Counted from the first letter of the stretch, positions 48,432-59,450 are shown. The stretch is 64,000 bases of DNA from Mytilinidion resinicola (GCF_010093595.1 NW_022985444.1:1549539-1613538), one strand, 5' to 3'. The notes: generated from the letters alone by a model not told the origin. Numbers and translations: made by a program.

Positions 48432-49566
48432 TTAATATGTCATGATAGTTCTCTCTTCGTCTTCGGTTTTGCGGGATCGGTGGGATCGGTCGTTTCCTGA
48501 ACTCTGTGACTCAATCTTGACCATCCGATGAGAGTCCATTTGGGATTTTGGAAAGGAAGAAGTAGTTGTCGTGCGTTTAGACAACAACGACGGAAGCTGC
48601 GATTTATCCCAAACCCGAGCGACGACGGGCTTCAAACAAACAAGACATGCTGCAATGAGATATAAGCCTGGCTCTATGATGGAAAGAACAATGAGCCTCG
48701 TCGCAGTCCACGTGCCGTCCTCTGCGAAATCCCTAGTGAAGAAGCCGACGAATCGTATTATGGCTGTCACTACTCCACTGGAGGTACATGTCAGCTCGTG
48801 ATCTTCAGCTGTTGGTAGAGAATACGAACATAGAACCTGTTGCAAATGTGATTGCCAATCCAACTTTCACATTGCGTGAGACATGCAGCTTGATAATAAC
48901 GGGAATCGGGAGACCTAGCATAATGAGATCCGTTAGGATGTTCATCAATGAGCTCCAACGATACCAAGCATCGATGTCGATACAGTGACCGCCGCCAGGA
49001 AGATTTTGATTCCAAAGAAACTCCAAGGGTACGCAAATGACGAATGCTGGAACCATGGACCCGATACAGTTCGCAACGATGAGGCCGGCTGTGATCCAGC
49101 AGACTGCGCGGTGAATGGGCTCGCTGAAGATGCGAAGATACAGGCAAAGGATGCTGAGCTTGGGCATGGCGATGGCAGGGAGATACGTGAGCGGGATGAT
49201 GAAGGTGAATTTTGCCCATGTTTTCAGTTTCCACGGCGTGTTCTTTGCCACGGCGACGACATGATAACCCACTCCACCCGCGTAGACATCAACTGGAAAA
49301 GGTCAGGCAAGTGGCCGAATACATAGTACGAAAATGGCCGAATTACCTAGACAAGATGCAATCACCCCAAAGGAGAAGATGGCGGCGGCTACTATGAAAG
49401 CATCGTCCCAGCCCCAAGGCGCCTTTTTCATACGTCGGGAGACGAAGCGTAGGCATACAAAAAAGATATGAAGCACGATAAAGATTGAGGCGCAGAGGAT
49501 GACGCGGTCACCGTTATACTCTGCCAGGTACTCGGGCGAGTAATGTGGTTCGGGCTTATCGGCCAT
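48432..49566 (-). CDS. Rhodopsin-like (Pth11-related) seven-helix membrane protein
   Basis: Three exons: 49566-49347, 49292-48830 and 48777-48432, encoding 342 residues. The start is MADKPEPHYSPEYLAEYNGD. Signatures of the large fungal 'rhodopsin domain' family are visible: FVCLRFVSRRMKKAPWGWDD, then PKLSILCLYLRIF, CVPLEFLWNQNLPGG with CIDIDAWYRWSSLMNILTD, LIMLGLPIPVI, and near the end RLIVLSIIEPGLYLIAACL and CLKPVVARV. The Ser/Lys/Arg-rich tail is cytoplasmic. The family is related to Pth11 receptor-like proteins but lacks the retinal Lys; most have no known ligand. The junction between exons 2 and 3 (donor GTTCGT) is inferred from frame. It is divergent from the adenylation enzyme gene, so it may be co-regulated with the cluster. 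Confidence 0.82.
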
Positions 49567-49913
49567 GATGGTCGCTATTCGCCAATAAGGGTTCAGGATG
49601 GGGAAAGAAGAACACCCTGAAGACCAAGACGAAGGCTGGATATGTGAGAAGGATGTGCTGCTGACGCCTGCGGCAAGGGGGCGGCGTCCTGGAAAAATAT
49701 ACGAAGTGGGGGTGTCTCGAATGCATTTCAGTGGCACACACTCTGTAAATTGAGTCTAGATTAGAAGCGTGATACATCGGTGTCACAGCGTTATCATTCA
49801 TGAGGCGGTGGTACCCGGCTTTTTCGAACTTGGTCGGCGCTCGCGACTTGATAAACCACGACTTCAAACGTGTATTTCCCTCGCACCTCTTTCACCACCT
49901 CCAACCAATAACC
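49567..49913. promoter_or_regulatory. Bidirectional promoter, rhodopsin-like gene and adenylation enzyme
   Basis: 347 bases between two divergent start codons. No strong TATA box or shared cluster motif could be picked out by eye. Confidence 0.45.
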
Positions 49914-51717
49914 ATGGCTGAGAAATTGAGCCCCTGGCCATCCGCCCGTCACAGTCTTGTCGTTCATCATGTCGATCGAATTGCCAAAGACCACCCCGAC
50001 ACTCCGTACGCCGAGTATTCGCGCTCGCCCACAACATTTGCTGAGGGCTTTCGCACCGTAACATACCGCGAACTTGGGAGCGCAGTCAACGGCTTCGCCT
50101 GGTGGATAGAGGACCGTCTAGGCAAAGGCGAAGCCTTCCCTACATTGGTCTATCTTGGTCCCCACGATCTGCGCTTCATCATTTTCCTTCTGGGGGCGGT
50201 CAAGGCGGGCTATAAAGTAAGCCTTGCAGTCACACAACATGTTCACCATGCTTGATCGGGTCCACTCACCGGCGCCCAGATGCTCTTCCCGGCACCACGT
50301 TACAGTGCAGAGGCTATCTCGGCCCTGATAGTCCAGCTCGAGGGCAAAATCATGCTCACACCAGCTAGCCATCCGCCGATCACAAATATGATTCTTGCCA
50401 AACACGAAATGGAAGTCTACCAAGTCCCAGAGCTGGATGAGCTCCTGGACCAGGTCCATCCGCATTACCCCTACGACAAGACATTTGAAGAAGCACGCGC
50501 CGAGCCGCTCGTGGCTGTGCATACCTCAGGCACAACTGGATTTCCCAAATCGGTCATTTGGACCCATGAGTGGGCTGATAGCTTTGGCGCAGAACGCTAT
50601 CTAGAGCCGCCAGCCAACTTTGTATCCATGGACGGATACATTCTGGGAACACGTGTGTTCAGTCTTATGCCTGCCTTCCATGTAAGTTCCAAGTCTTGGG
50701 AGGGGAGCTGCAAACTAACGTAGGGGACAGGCGTCACATTTGTTCGCCAGCATCTTCTTCTCCATTTATCGGGGTTCGGTGCTACTCTACCCCCTGTCCG
50801 GCATGCCACCCTCTGCGGCAATGGTTGCGGATGCACTACGTTACACAAAGGCGGACGTTGTCGCACTACCTCCCCCTTTCTTGGAAGAGATGGCCGCCAA
50901 TCCAGAGACGCTCCAGCGTATCTCTGACCAAGTCGAGACTGTCATGTGGGCCGGTGGCGATGTGTCTGTTGCTGCCGGAGACGCCGTCAGCGCCAGGATG
51001 AAGCTCTTCACTGCCTGCGGTTCCACCGAGTGCGGACTGTGGCCCATACTCGGGCCCGCCGTTTGGAATGCGGATCAATGGCACTACATGAGATTCCATC
51101 CAGCGATGAACATGCGCCTTGATCTTTCTTCGGAGGCCGAAGGCATCTACGAGGCCATCATCCAGCGCAACGACAGTACCAACGACTCCTACGTGCAACC
51201 CATCTTCAAGCTCTTCCCCGAACTCGAGGAGTACCGAACAGGTGATCTTTTCCTTCGCCACTCTTCGGAGCTGGGTCTTTGGCGGTACTACGGCCGGGCC
51301 GATGATCTGCAAACATTCTCGTCTGGGGAGAAGTTCCATCCCATGGCTCTGGAGCAGCGCTTGACTCAGTACCCGGATGTGCACGAGGCTATGCTGGTAG
51401 GGACAGGGTTCCCACGAGCTGCGTTACTCCTTCGTCTGAAAGAAAGCGGCGCAAGTGATGGTCTTGAGAGCGTTTGGCCGCTCATCGAAGAGTCGAACAA
51501 GACGTGTCCGACATATGCCAGGGTCTCGAGGCAGCTGGTGTATTTGGTCGACCCGGACAAGCCATTTCCAAGGACTGTCAAGGGGACCGTGCAACGAAAG
51601 GTCACTGTCGAGCTGTATCTGGGAGAGCTGCAGCGATTGTTCAAACAGGCAACTGTTGAGGAATCGCCCGCACCGCTCTCGGCATTCACATTGCTTACAG
51701 ACAACGCCAATTGGTGA
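49914..51717 (+). CDS. Free-standing adenylate-forming enzyme (NRPS-like A domain only)
   Basis: Three exons: 49914-50216, 50280-50681 and 50731-51717, encoding 563 residues. It activates a carboxylic acid as an acyl-adenylate. Motifs are TYRELGSAVNGFAWWIEDRL, LGAVKAGYKMLFPAPR, the phosphate loop HTSGTTGFPKSVIWTH (about 182-197), a GST(E)CGLWP segment (A5-like), EYRTGDLF (A7), YYGRADD (A8) and KGTVQRK near the end (A10 lysine). The wording is closest to the N-terminal domain of fungal NRPS-like A-T-reductase/thioesterase enzymes. Here, however, the frame stops about 40 residues after A10, with no carrier or reductase domain and no remnant downstream. It therefore acts alone, perhaps as an acyl-CoA or acyl-AMP ligase, or loads a carrier in trans. 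Substrate is unknown. Confidence 0.88.
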
Positions 51718-51980
51718 AGAGTTTTGAATCACTAGGTTTGAGCAAATGTGGAGGAATTGCAGTATCAGTGTAGATTCGCAGCCCCTTTCGGTCAGGTGTC
51801 CTCGTAGAACGAGCGATCATGCCTTATGCTCAAGCAAACCGATGAAATGAAGAACGCCTATCCATTTCCAGTGTACATATGTGTCGCCGTTCAAGGCAAG
51901 ACTACCATTTGCATCTCCTTGACAATCAAACCATGCCGCCATTGACACCAAACCCTGTGCTAGCAGCTGCAGCTATATAG

Positions 51981-52763
51981 TCACAGCTGGGAACTCGGCC
52001 GCTTCGGCGGATGCTTCTTCTCCCACTCCGCATGAAGCGCATTCGCCTTTTCCACCTTGTCCTTGATCTGAGCGTGCAGCGAAACGTACGGCTCGCCCGC
52101 CTTCAACAGGTCCGCCGGCCGCCCAGTAGCAAAGTCGATGAACACAACCCAGCCGGCACACTCCGCAACGACAGCTTGCTGGCGCAGCGACCAGATCGTC
52201 GTAGTAGTGAAGTACCGGTCCGGGCGAACGTCGCTAAGCCTGTTCCCAACAAGCACCTGCACTCCACCATCAGCGAAAAGCCCACCTCACACAACCCAAC
52301 CCAAACCTACCGAGTCTGGATACGCAGCCGGCCGCTTGAGATTGTACGTGTACCCCTTGAGCACGGGGCCGATGGCCTTGCCGCGCAGCATGTCGGCGTA
52401 CTTGTCGCCCATGACGGTGGCGAAGCTCTCGAACAGGCGCATGTTGGCCGTCGACGCGTACTTGGCGTAGATGGGGTTCGAGACGTGGTTGTTGGGGTCC
52501 TGGTCCGCGGACCAGTCGACGGGGATCTCGGCGAGTGAGTCGTAGTCGTAGCCCATGCTCACGGCCGTGTCGACGGCGGCGGTGCGCAGGGCGTGGTAGG
52601 GCGAGGGCGCGCAGGGGTGGTAGTTGGAGGAGGCTTCGAGCGGGGAGGCGAACTTGGGGTTGGCCATTGTGGTGAGCGTGGTGTTGGTGTTGATGAGAAG
52701 GTTATGCAGGGTGCTGGAGAAGTTGGATGGATAGTCGCAGGGGGAGTTGGCTTGTGAGGTCAA
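51981..52763 (-). CDS. Hotdog-fold thioesterase
   Basis: Two exons, 52763-52311 and 52256-51981, encoding 242 residues from the first ATG. A second start (MANPKFASPLEAS, at 52667) would give about 210 residues and may be the real one, since the first about 30 residues look unstructured. The hotdog signature is PVDWSADQDPNNHVSNPIYAKYASTA (read in parts), corresponding to the HVNNxxYxxY helix of 4-hydroxybenzoyl-CoA thioesterase relatives. It is followed by strands RYFTTTTIWSLRQQAVVAEC and AGWVVFIDFATGRPADL. These enzymes cleave acyl-CoA or acyl-carrier thioesters. The gene lies between the adenylation enzyme and the P450 and shares a divergent promoter with the latter, so a role in the metabolite pathway, such as editing or release, is plausible. 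Confidence 0.8.
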
Positions 52764-53169
52764 TGATGAGGGTGGAGTTGTGCCGCACTGGTGCTAGGTA
52801 GGCATCGGAGCACGGGGTGGCAGAAAATAAAGCTAGCTACCCCCGGAATCCGAAAGCGAGCTGCAAGGCGGCCGTTTGATCGACCGGCCCGCCTTGTGAC
52901 CACTCAATACCGGTGAAATCATCCCATTCGGGCCGAGGGCTTCTTCACCGGCACCGTCCCCGTTTTCTGTATGGCCTTCTCGGTGTACAAGCGAACACAT
53001 GTGTCACTGTGGCTCTGTTAACAAGCCCGCCATTATTCTATCAAAATTTAGAAGCAAAGCGAAAACGTTGCAGATATTAAATTGAGAGGACGACACAACG
53101 GCTATCTATATACCCCGCGTCAAGGGGGCTAGTAAAAGGCTGGTCTCATACTCAACCAAACTTCTCGCC
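52764..53169. promoter_or_regulatory. Bidirectional promoter, thioesterase and P450
   Basis: 406 bases between two divergent start codons. A TATATA box within CTATCTATATACC (about 53102-53114) lies some 60 bases before the P450 start. Confidence 0.55.
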
Positions 53170-55024
53170 ATGACTTCTGCGCTCGGTTCCTTCGTCTATT
53201 GTCTCATTCTCGCTATTTCACTGGCACTAGGTTTGTCTTCACTCACGGTAAGCCTATTCCCTCCATTGGGCCCGATTTCTATCATTCTCCACACGAGCTA
53301 ATGCATGATAGGTCGTCGGCATCTGTGCCTATCGATTATGGCTCCACCCTCTCTCCAAATACCCCGGGCCCTTCTGGGGGAAAATCACCAATCTTCACGC
53401 CGCGTACCACTCGTGGAAAGGCGACTTGCATCTTGATATGTGGAGATGCCATGAGAAATATGGTTGGACGACTCCGTCCCTGATCTTGCCATTGCTAAGT
53501 CAGTAACGAGGCGACCACATTCGTTACGGTCCCGATCGTCTCATATTCAACACCGTCGGGTCAACCAAAGGCAAGTCTTCGGAGAGATTGTACTTCATCT
53601 GTTCCTTACTTAGGCTGATGAATTCGTCCTAGATGTCTACTCCTCTGGCAAGGACGTGCATAAATGCAAAGGCTACCTTACCATGATGCATCGAGTCCCC
53701 AATACCATCACCCAACGCAACAAGACCCTCCACGCAAGACAACGCCGACTTTTGAGCCACGGATTCTCCGACGCTGCACTCCGGTCCTACGAGGAGACCA
53801 TCGATCGTCACGTCCAACGGCTTTGTGAAAAACTTGGTCCTGACGACTGCGAATCTGATGAGAATTGGTCTTGCGCAAAGGATATGTCAAAATGGAGTAG
53901 GTCAATTGAAGGATAATATTTAATATAGAGATGCTTACCACGTCATAGCTGGGTACATCACTTTTGACATCATGCTAGACATCATCTACGGCCGCCAAAG
54001 TGCGATGATTACCAAAGCAGAGAACAGGTATCTCCTTGAAGCCATTGAGAAGTCAAATATCCGAGTCGGAGTCCTGATGCCGCTTTGGCATCTTAAAGGC
54101 AGCTTTATCGAGCGATATCTGTTTCCGAGCTCCATTGTGGCGCGATATGAATTCCTTGCCTTCGTCAAGAATCTTCTCAAAACCAAGGACGATGAAGGGG
54201 CTGATGCTTCATGGAGGCAGAGTGTATACTCGATCCTGAAGGGATCGGAGGGCAAGGAGGGCCTCGGACCAAATGAGATTGCGGCCGAGTCAACGAACCT
54301 AATTGTAGCAGGTTAGTCTATTCCAATACATTCCTCGTCTATTCTTCTGCTGATACGCTAGTAACTAGGCTCTGACACGACCTCTACAGTTCTCGCTGCC
54401 GCCTTGTTTTATTTATCTCGCGATCCAACTGCATATGCGAAAGTGGCAGCAGAGGTCCGGTCTTGCTTCCACCGCCCTGCCGACCTCCACAATCGTTCTC
54501 TTCTACATTCATGTCTCTACCTCCGGGCGTGCATTGAAGAAAGCATGCGCATGGCGCCACCGATCGCATCCGCCCTTTTCCGTGAGGTAGATTCCGGTGG
54601 CACCATTATTGACGGTCACTTCATCCCCGCCGGCATTGACATCGGCACTTCCATTTACAGCATCCATCACAACAGCCAATATTTCCCAGAGCCCTTCCAA
54701 TTCCTCCCGGAGCGCTGGCTGCCACTGAAAGACGGAAGTAATCAGAAAGATGTCCAAGGTGCACACAGCGCCTTCATGCCCTTCTCCATCGGCTCGCGCG
54801 GCTGCATTGGCAAAGTGTTGGCCGTGATGGAGCTCCACAGCATCCTAGCCAACCTGCTATTCTTCTTCGACTTCCGTGTTGCAGAGGGCGACGTAGGGGC
54901 CATTGGTGAAGGGAAGAAGGATGCAGAGTGGGGAAGGCATCGGGAGGGTGAGTATCAACTGTATGATCATCTCACAGCGATGAAGTATGGTCCTTTCCTT
55001 CAATTTCGTAAACGCGAGCTGTAG
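53170..55024 (+). CDS. Cytochrome P450 monooxygenase
   Basis: Six exons: 53170-53247, 53312-53462, 53511-53570, 53633-53896, 53949-54311 and 54369-55024, encoding 523 residues. An N-terminal membrane anchor ([19 protein letters not shown]) is followed by [19 protein letters not shown], the usual proline-rich hinge. Then come [32 protein letters not shown] (helix C), the I-helix AGSDTTSTV, the ExxR motif in [22 protein letters not shown] and the heme-binding [14 protein letters not shown], with the ligand Cys in the FxxGxRxCxG pattern. The exon 3-4 intron (53571-53632) starts with GC (AAAG|GCAAGT) and ends CCTAG; no GT alternative keeps the frame. The enzyme sits in the ER membrane and would hydroxylate or epoxidise the polyketide. 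Family number cannot be assigned by eye. Confidence 0.92.
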
Positions 55025-56739
55025 AAGACGATTCTACACTAGCATTTACTCCAACTTGTCGGCGGAAGATAGAGCCGGCCTACTTCATCTGCCCCTAACG
55101 AGTTCAATGACACTGTCGCTCTTACACTCTCCCTCTCGTGAAGGACCTTGATTAATCCGTGATCCCTGTCGACGACCCTGGACAAACTTGGCTGCCGGCG
55201 CGGGTCGGTCCGGTCGATCTTCCTCCCTGCTAGCATCGCAGATCCCTTTTGCAGATCGGACCAGACTAATGTCGCTCTCCAAGCTCTCCGGGGATTGCTG
55301 AGCGAGCGTTGCTGGGTCTTTTGGCGTATCTCTTACTCACTTCAAGCCATCGGCATCCTACGGTAGGTGCTGCAGTATCAATAGTATAGCTAGAGGTAGG
55401 CCTTTTCCTTCTGATGGTCATCACACTACGTTTTCCTATAGCATTCGCATAGGAACTCGCGGAAGAATGGGTCAACGGCTGCTGATCCAGGACAATTAGA
55501 ATATCGTATAGAGACCGCAGTGCAGCGTCATTGATTGCAGCGCACTAGGGAGTCTCGTTTTGCGTGGCCCATTCAGGGCGACCTCCGCTATCTGAAATCG
55601 TATGTCTTCAAATCTGCCAAACTCTAGGGATGGCGAAAATTCTCAGCTGAAACTATAAGAATAAGCACAAAGCGTGTCTGCTTGGCCGTATCATAGTTTG
55701 CTCACCTTCCCGATCGAATCGACCACTTTGCATCATTTACCACGCATCTACGAGCTGTAGCTAGGTCCTAGGATACCAAAATGGCATGAGGTAGAACTAT
55801 ATTTAACGAGGTGCGGAAGGCAGTCTTTCTCCTTACCCTTGCTATGAGTCGGTTTGTCTTTGACTTCCTCAGCGAACATTCTCTATGCCCTCCGCTCGAC
55901 CAGGGCGATCATCTCCAGATATTTCACATCAAATGAGACAACTGTCCTTTTGAGTGAAATGGATCCATAACGGCAAGGAGTTGGGCAAGTCTCTTGAGAC
56001 CGCATCTTCAGCCATCGACGCTCAGCCGCACGACATAAGCTGCAAGCAGCCTGGCGTATGCTTACCTATACCATAGACGGGCTCGCCAGCTCTGCAGCCC
56101 CGTCAGTAATGAACGTGGCCGAGGCCTAAGGAAACGCTATTTGGTTGAAGGGAATGCCGAGCAAGCTCTTCTCTTCGCGAGGTTTGATGGACGAGCGTCG
56201 ATGTGCAAGAACTGTGCCTGTTGGAAGATCATCAGTGCTGCCATGCACGGCAGAACAATATCAAGCACCTCAATCTCATTTACTCTCAGAGAAGACACAT
56301 AATCTACATATCGTATATGGATTCATAATATCTTACCTACCCCAGCGCTCTCATGTCCACTGATCGTGTCCCATGTCTTTTCGCTATCAGAAAAGTCACA
56401 TGCTTACTAACAGAATCACCTGACTATCACCGTCTCCTATGTATAAAAACTTCTTCCGCAAGTAAGATCTCATTCTTCATCGGAGGGACACAGCTCAAGA
56501 GCCATTCAAAATGTCGATTGCACAACTCGCACGGAGTGGGCTGAGGACTTTGGCTTTAAATGAGCCACGACAACCATTATGGAGTGCTGGTGAGCGCGGC
56601 GAAACTTGAGTCACCTCGTCGTCCGATGGCTGGGGATTTTTTTCCGGATTGCTGATGCTTACCATCTCTACCACGTCCATGCGGGCTGTTGGGATGAAAA
56701 AAATGCGAGTGGGAAACAGCTATGTGGAGAGGCGAGTAG

Positions 56740-59130
56740 CATCATCGTGTCCAATTGCTGAGTCGACACTCCACACGCTTCTTGGCCCGAGGCGGTTTGA
56801 TCCCAAGGCATTAGCCAGTGCATTCATGTCTTTTTCAAGACCGCAAGCCCAGGTCCCCACCCCACTCCATGGCCCATCTGCCTTCCACACTTTTGCAGAA
56901 CCCAACTGCTCCTCCACGATGAAAAAGAACGTCTTCCCGCGAGTTGGGAGAAGACTTTATACCCCCAGAACTAGGCGAACAACTTGGGACCACATGCTTC
57001 TCACGTGCCTTCTTCCCTGCGCTTCCGAGATAGCAGCTGAGCCCAGCGGCCGAAATGCGTCCGGTCATTCCTTTGGAGAATCCCTCGTGACCGTTATGTA
57101 ATCTACCCTTCTCCCGGGTATAAAACCCTTTTCTCGGCCGCCCGAAGCCTGAGTCTTCATCGAAGGTGGGAAGAACTGATGGAGTTGTCTCCAGAGACTC
57201 TGGTATCGCCGTCCCTATCAGTACAACTTCCCGGCTGAGCTTCAAAAAGCGAATCGACGAGATCCTGATGGAGGAGGAGAAGCGGAATCAACAGGACCAT
57301 ACGAAAGCGTTAATGGGGTTGGAGAGAGAAGGTGGCCTGCTACCTTTCGTTGCTGATGCTCGTCTCAATGGTTTTATCGTGCTGCTCGTTATACCAATCT
57401 CACGCTGGGGAAGGGTTCCGGATATCTCGAGAGATGGTTAGCATTATCATCTTTCACCGCTAGGCGAGCCCGCACATAGCGTGACTCTAGTGATGAGTTG
57501 CTGCTCCCAGCCATTAGGAGTATGAGCACTACTTTTTGACAACTCACAACTCCAACACAGCCCATGGAAACTGTATTCGGCCGATTTTGCAAGCCCCAAC
57601 CCCAGCACCAACCATTTTGTTGGTGTCCAGCTTGTCTTGTCTCTCCAACCCTCCTCCACCGATAAAGAAAAACCCTCCGTCCGCCGAGCGAGAGGGAGAT
57701 TATATACCCCAGCTTACCCTAGGCTCACCTAAGCAGTACGTGTTCCACGCGTTCCCTTGCCCTCACGCACCGACTAAAGCATCTCTCTCTTCCCAAATCA
57801 TCCCCATAGGCCGAATCCTGGCAACACGATCCACGTGGGCGTCACGTGCCCTTCCCACTTCCAAAACATCTTTCAGGTATATAATCTTCCCTTCTCTCGC
57901 TCCTTGCTCAGCTCTTCAGCGAAGGAGGAATGGAAATCGGGTGTGATATAAAAAAAAGCCATCAGAAACGTTCTCATGGGGTGGAGGTGGACTTCCTGGT
58001 TGCACATCCAAATTTCAACAGGATTGTTGGAATCGAGTCAACTTCTCTCGCGGCTAATTGGGGTGCCGAAAGCACACGACCGTGCCGTCGATGGAGCAGG
58101 AGTAGGGAGAAAGGTGTCCACTTATCCAACTCGCCCACATCATGGAGGTGGAGCGGGAAGTTCAAAATTAGACAATCTTCCAGCGAATGGAGGAAGGAGA
58201 GTGGTATCAACAGGGTAAGGAAGCACGACTGATGGAGTTGGAGTCCGGGTCCGGGTTGGGGAGAGTTCGGTCATCTCCTTTCGCTGATGAAGACGATTGA
58301 GAAATTCTCTCTTTGCTTGTCGTCAAGACTGGTTAATGGCTGATAAGAAGCGTTTATCTGGGAAGACGGTCAGCATTATCATCCCGGTTGGCGCCCAGTC
58401 CCCTCCCCACCATCGCGGCATCTTCTGCTCCAATTTGCAACGCGCCTAGCACCCGCCCATTATATCGCAATTCTGCTCTATTGCTCCCACCCGTGTTTTG
58501 CAACACCAGACTGCAAGCGCCTATGAACGTATTATTGCCTCTGGTTGCGCGCACCATCGCCATTTCCATCTCCTCTTTTGCAACGCCGCCAGCACCCTCC
58601 CATGATACCGTACCTGGGCCCAGTTGCTCCCAACATGGGCTCCTCTTCTCCCACTGTTTTGAAACCGGCCCCAGCACTCCATTATCCTTGAGATCTTCAC
58701 GATTTTGCAAAATCCGACCCTCCGCCATCCATAGAAACCCGAAATCTCTAAGAGTTTTGCGAACCCCACACTCTTCCTCGCTGAAGCACTTCTCTTCCTC
58801 GGCGCGAGCGAGAGGGTTTATACCTCAGCTACGAAGCTCGGCAACGTGCTTCACGTGTGCCCTTCATCCCTCTATTCCCCTTCCTTTGTCTCGCCTCAGC
58901 CTTCCGGCTCTTCTTCACCGCTACTCGCCCACGCCTACCGCTAACTACCCGGTATCGGTCTCGTATGATACGGAGTCTGATCACGCACCCGAGGCCGGTG
59001 TCACATGCCCTCACCCTGCCGAATCTTCTCTTCCGAGGATAAAGACCTCCTTCTCACCGTTCCGGCGTCTTTCTTTCTTTCTTTCTTCCTCGGAGAAGTA
59101 GGAGGAGAAGGAGAAGGAGAAGGAGAGGTG
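56740..59130. repeat. Three diverged copies of a 0.8-1.1 kb non-coding unit
   Basis: Landmarks recur in the same order. A TTTATAC/ATATACC..CAG block lies at about 56957, 57703 and 58815. A TCACGTG(TG)CC(C)TTC block lies at 57001, 57842 and 58852. GGTTAGCATTATCATC at 57436 recurs as GGTCAGCATTATCATC at 58378. CTGATGGAGTTG occurs at about 57176 and 58229. Spacing varies, so indels separate the copies. No conserved protein frame was found. Confidence 0.55.
59068..59128. repeat. Polypyrimidine and polypurine microsatellites
   Basis: About four to five copies of CTTT (59068-59087) are followed within 15 bases by a run of GGAGAA units (59101-59128). Together they form an asymmetric strand-biased tract. 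Confidence 0.8.
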
Positions 59131-59165
59131 TTCAGGGAGTGATGAAACGCGACTGCTCCTGCTCC

Positions 59166-59450
59166 CATGGCTGGGGTGGAGGAGTAGTGGATTCGACACA
59201 TCGCTCACGATATGCCACATGTGGCGTGTGGTCTAGCAAACGCAGCTATGGGATAGCAAAATGGAGTCGTGTTGGGCTGGTCAGACTCTCAGACGAAGCC
59301 CACCATGGCTGGGGACGGGGAAATAGCAGCTCAACAACTAACTCCGCAACTCCTCATGTGGTGTGTGGTCCAGCAAAAAGCGCAATCAAACCGAGACATA
59401 GAGTTGTGTCGGCTGGTCAAAACCCACAATACGCACTTCGCATGGCTGGA
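59166..59450. repeat. Two tandem copies of a ~138-base unit
   Basis: CATGGCTGGG occurs at 59166 and 59304, and CATGGCTGGA at 59441. Between them, CATGTGG(C/T)GTGTGGTC(T/C)AGCA and GTGT(T/C)GG(G)CTGGTCA recur in the same order. Confidence 0.7.

Noticed and set aside
55025..56700. Search for a missing cluster transcription factor right of the P450
   Set aside because: No Zn2Cys6, bZIP or other DNA-binding wording was found in any frame.
58388..59101. Long open frame of 237 codons on the plus strand
   Set aside because: It is Pro/Ser/Leu-rich, shows no domain, and lies across the nested repeat modules, whose copies do not keep a common frame.
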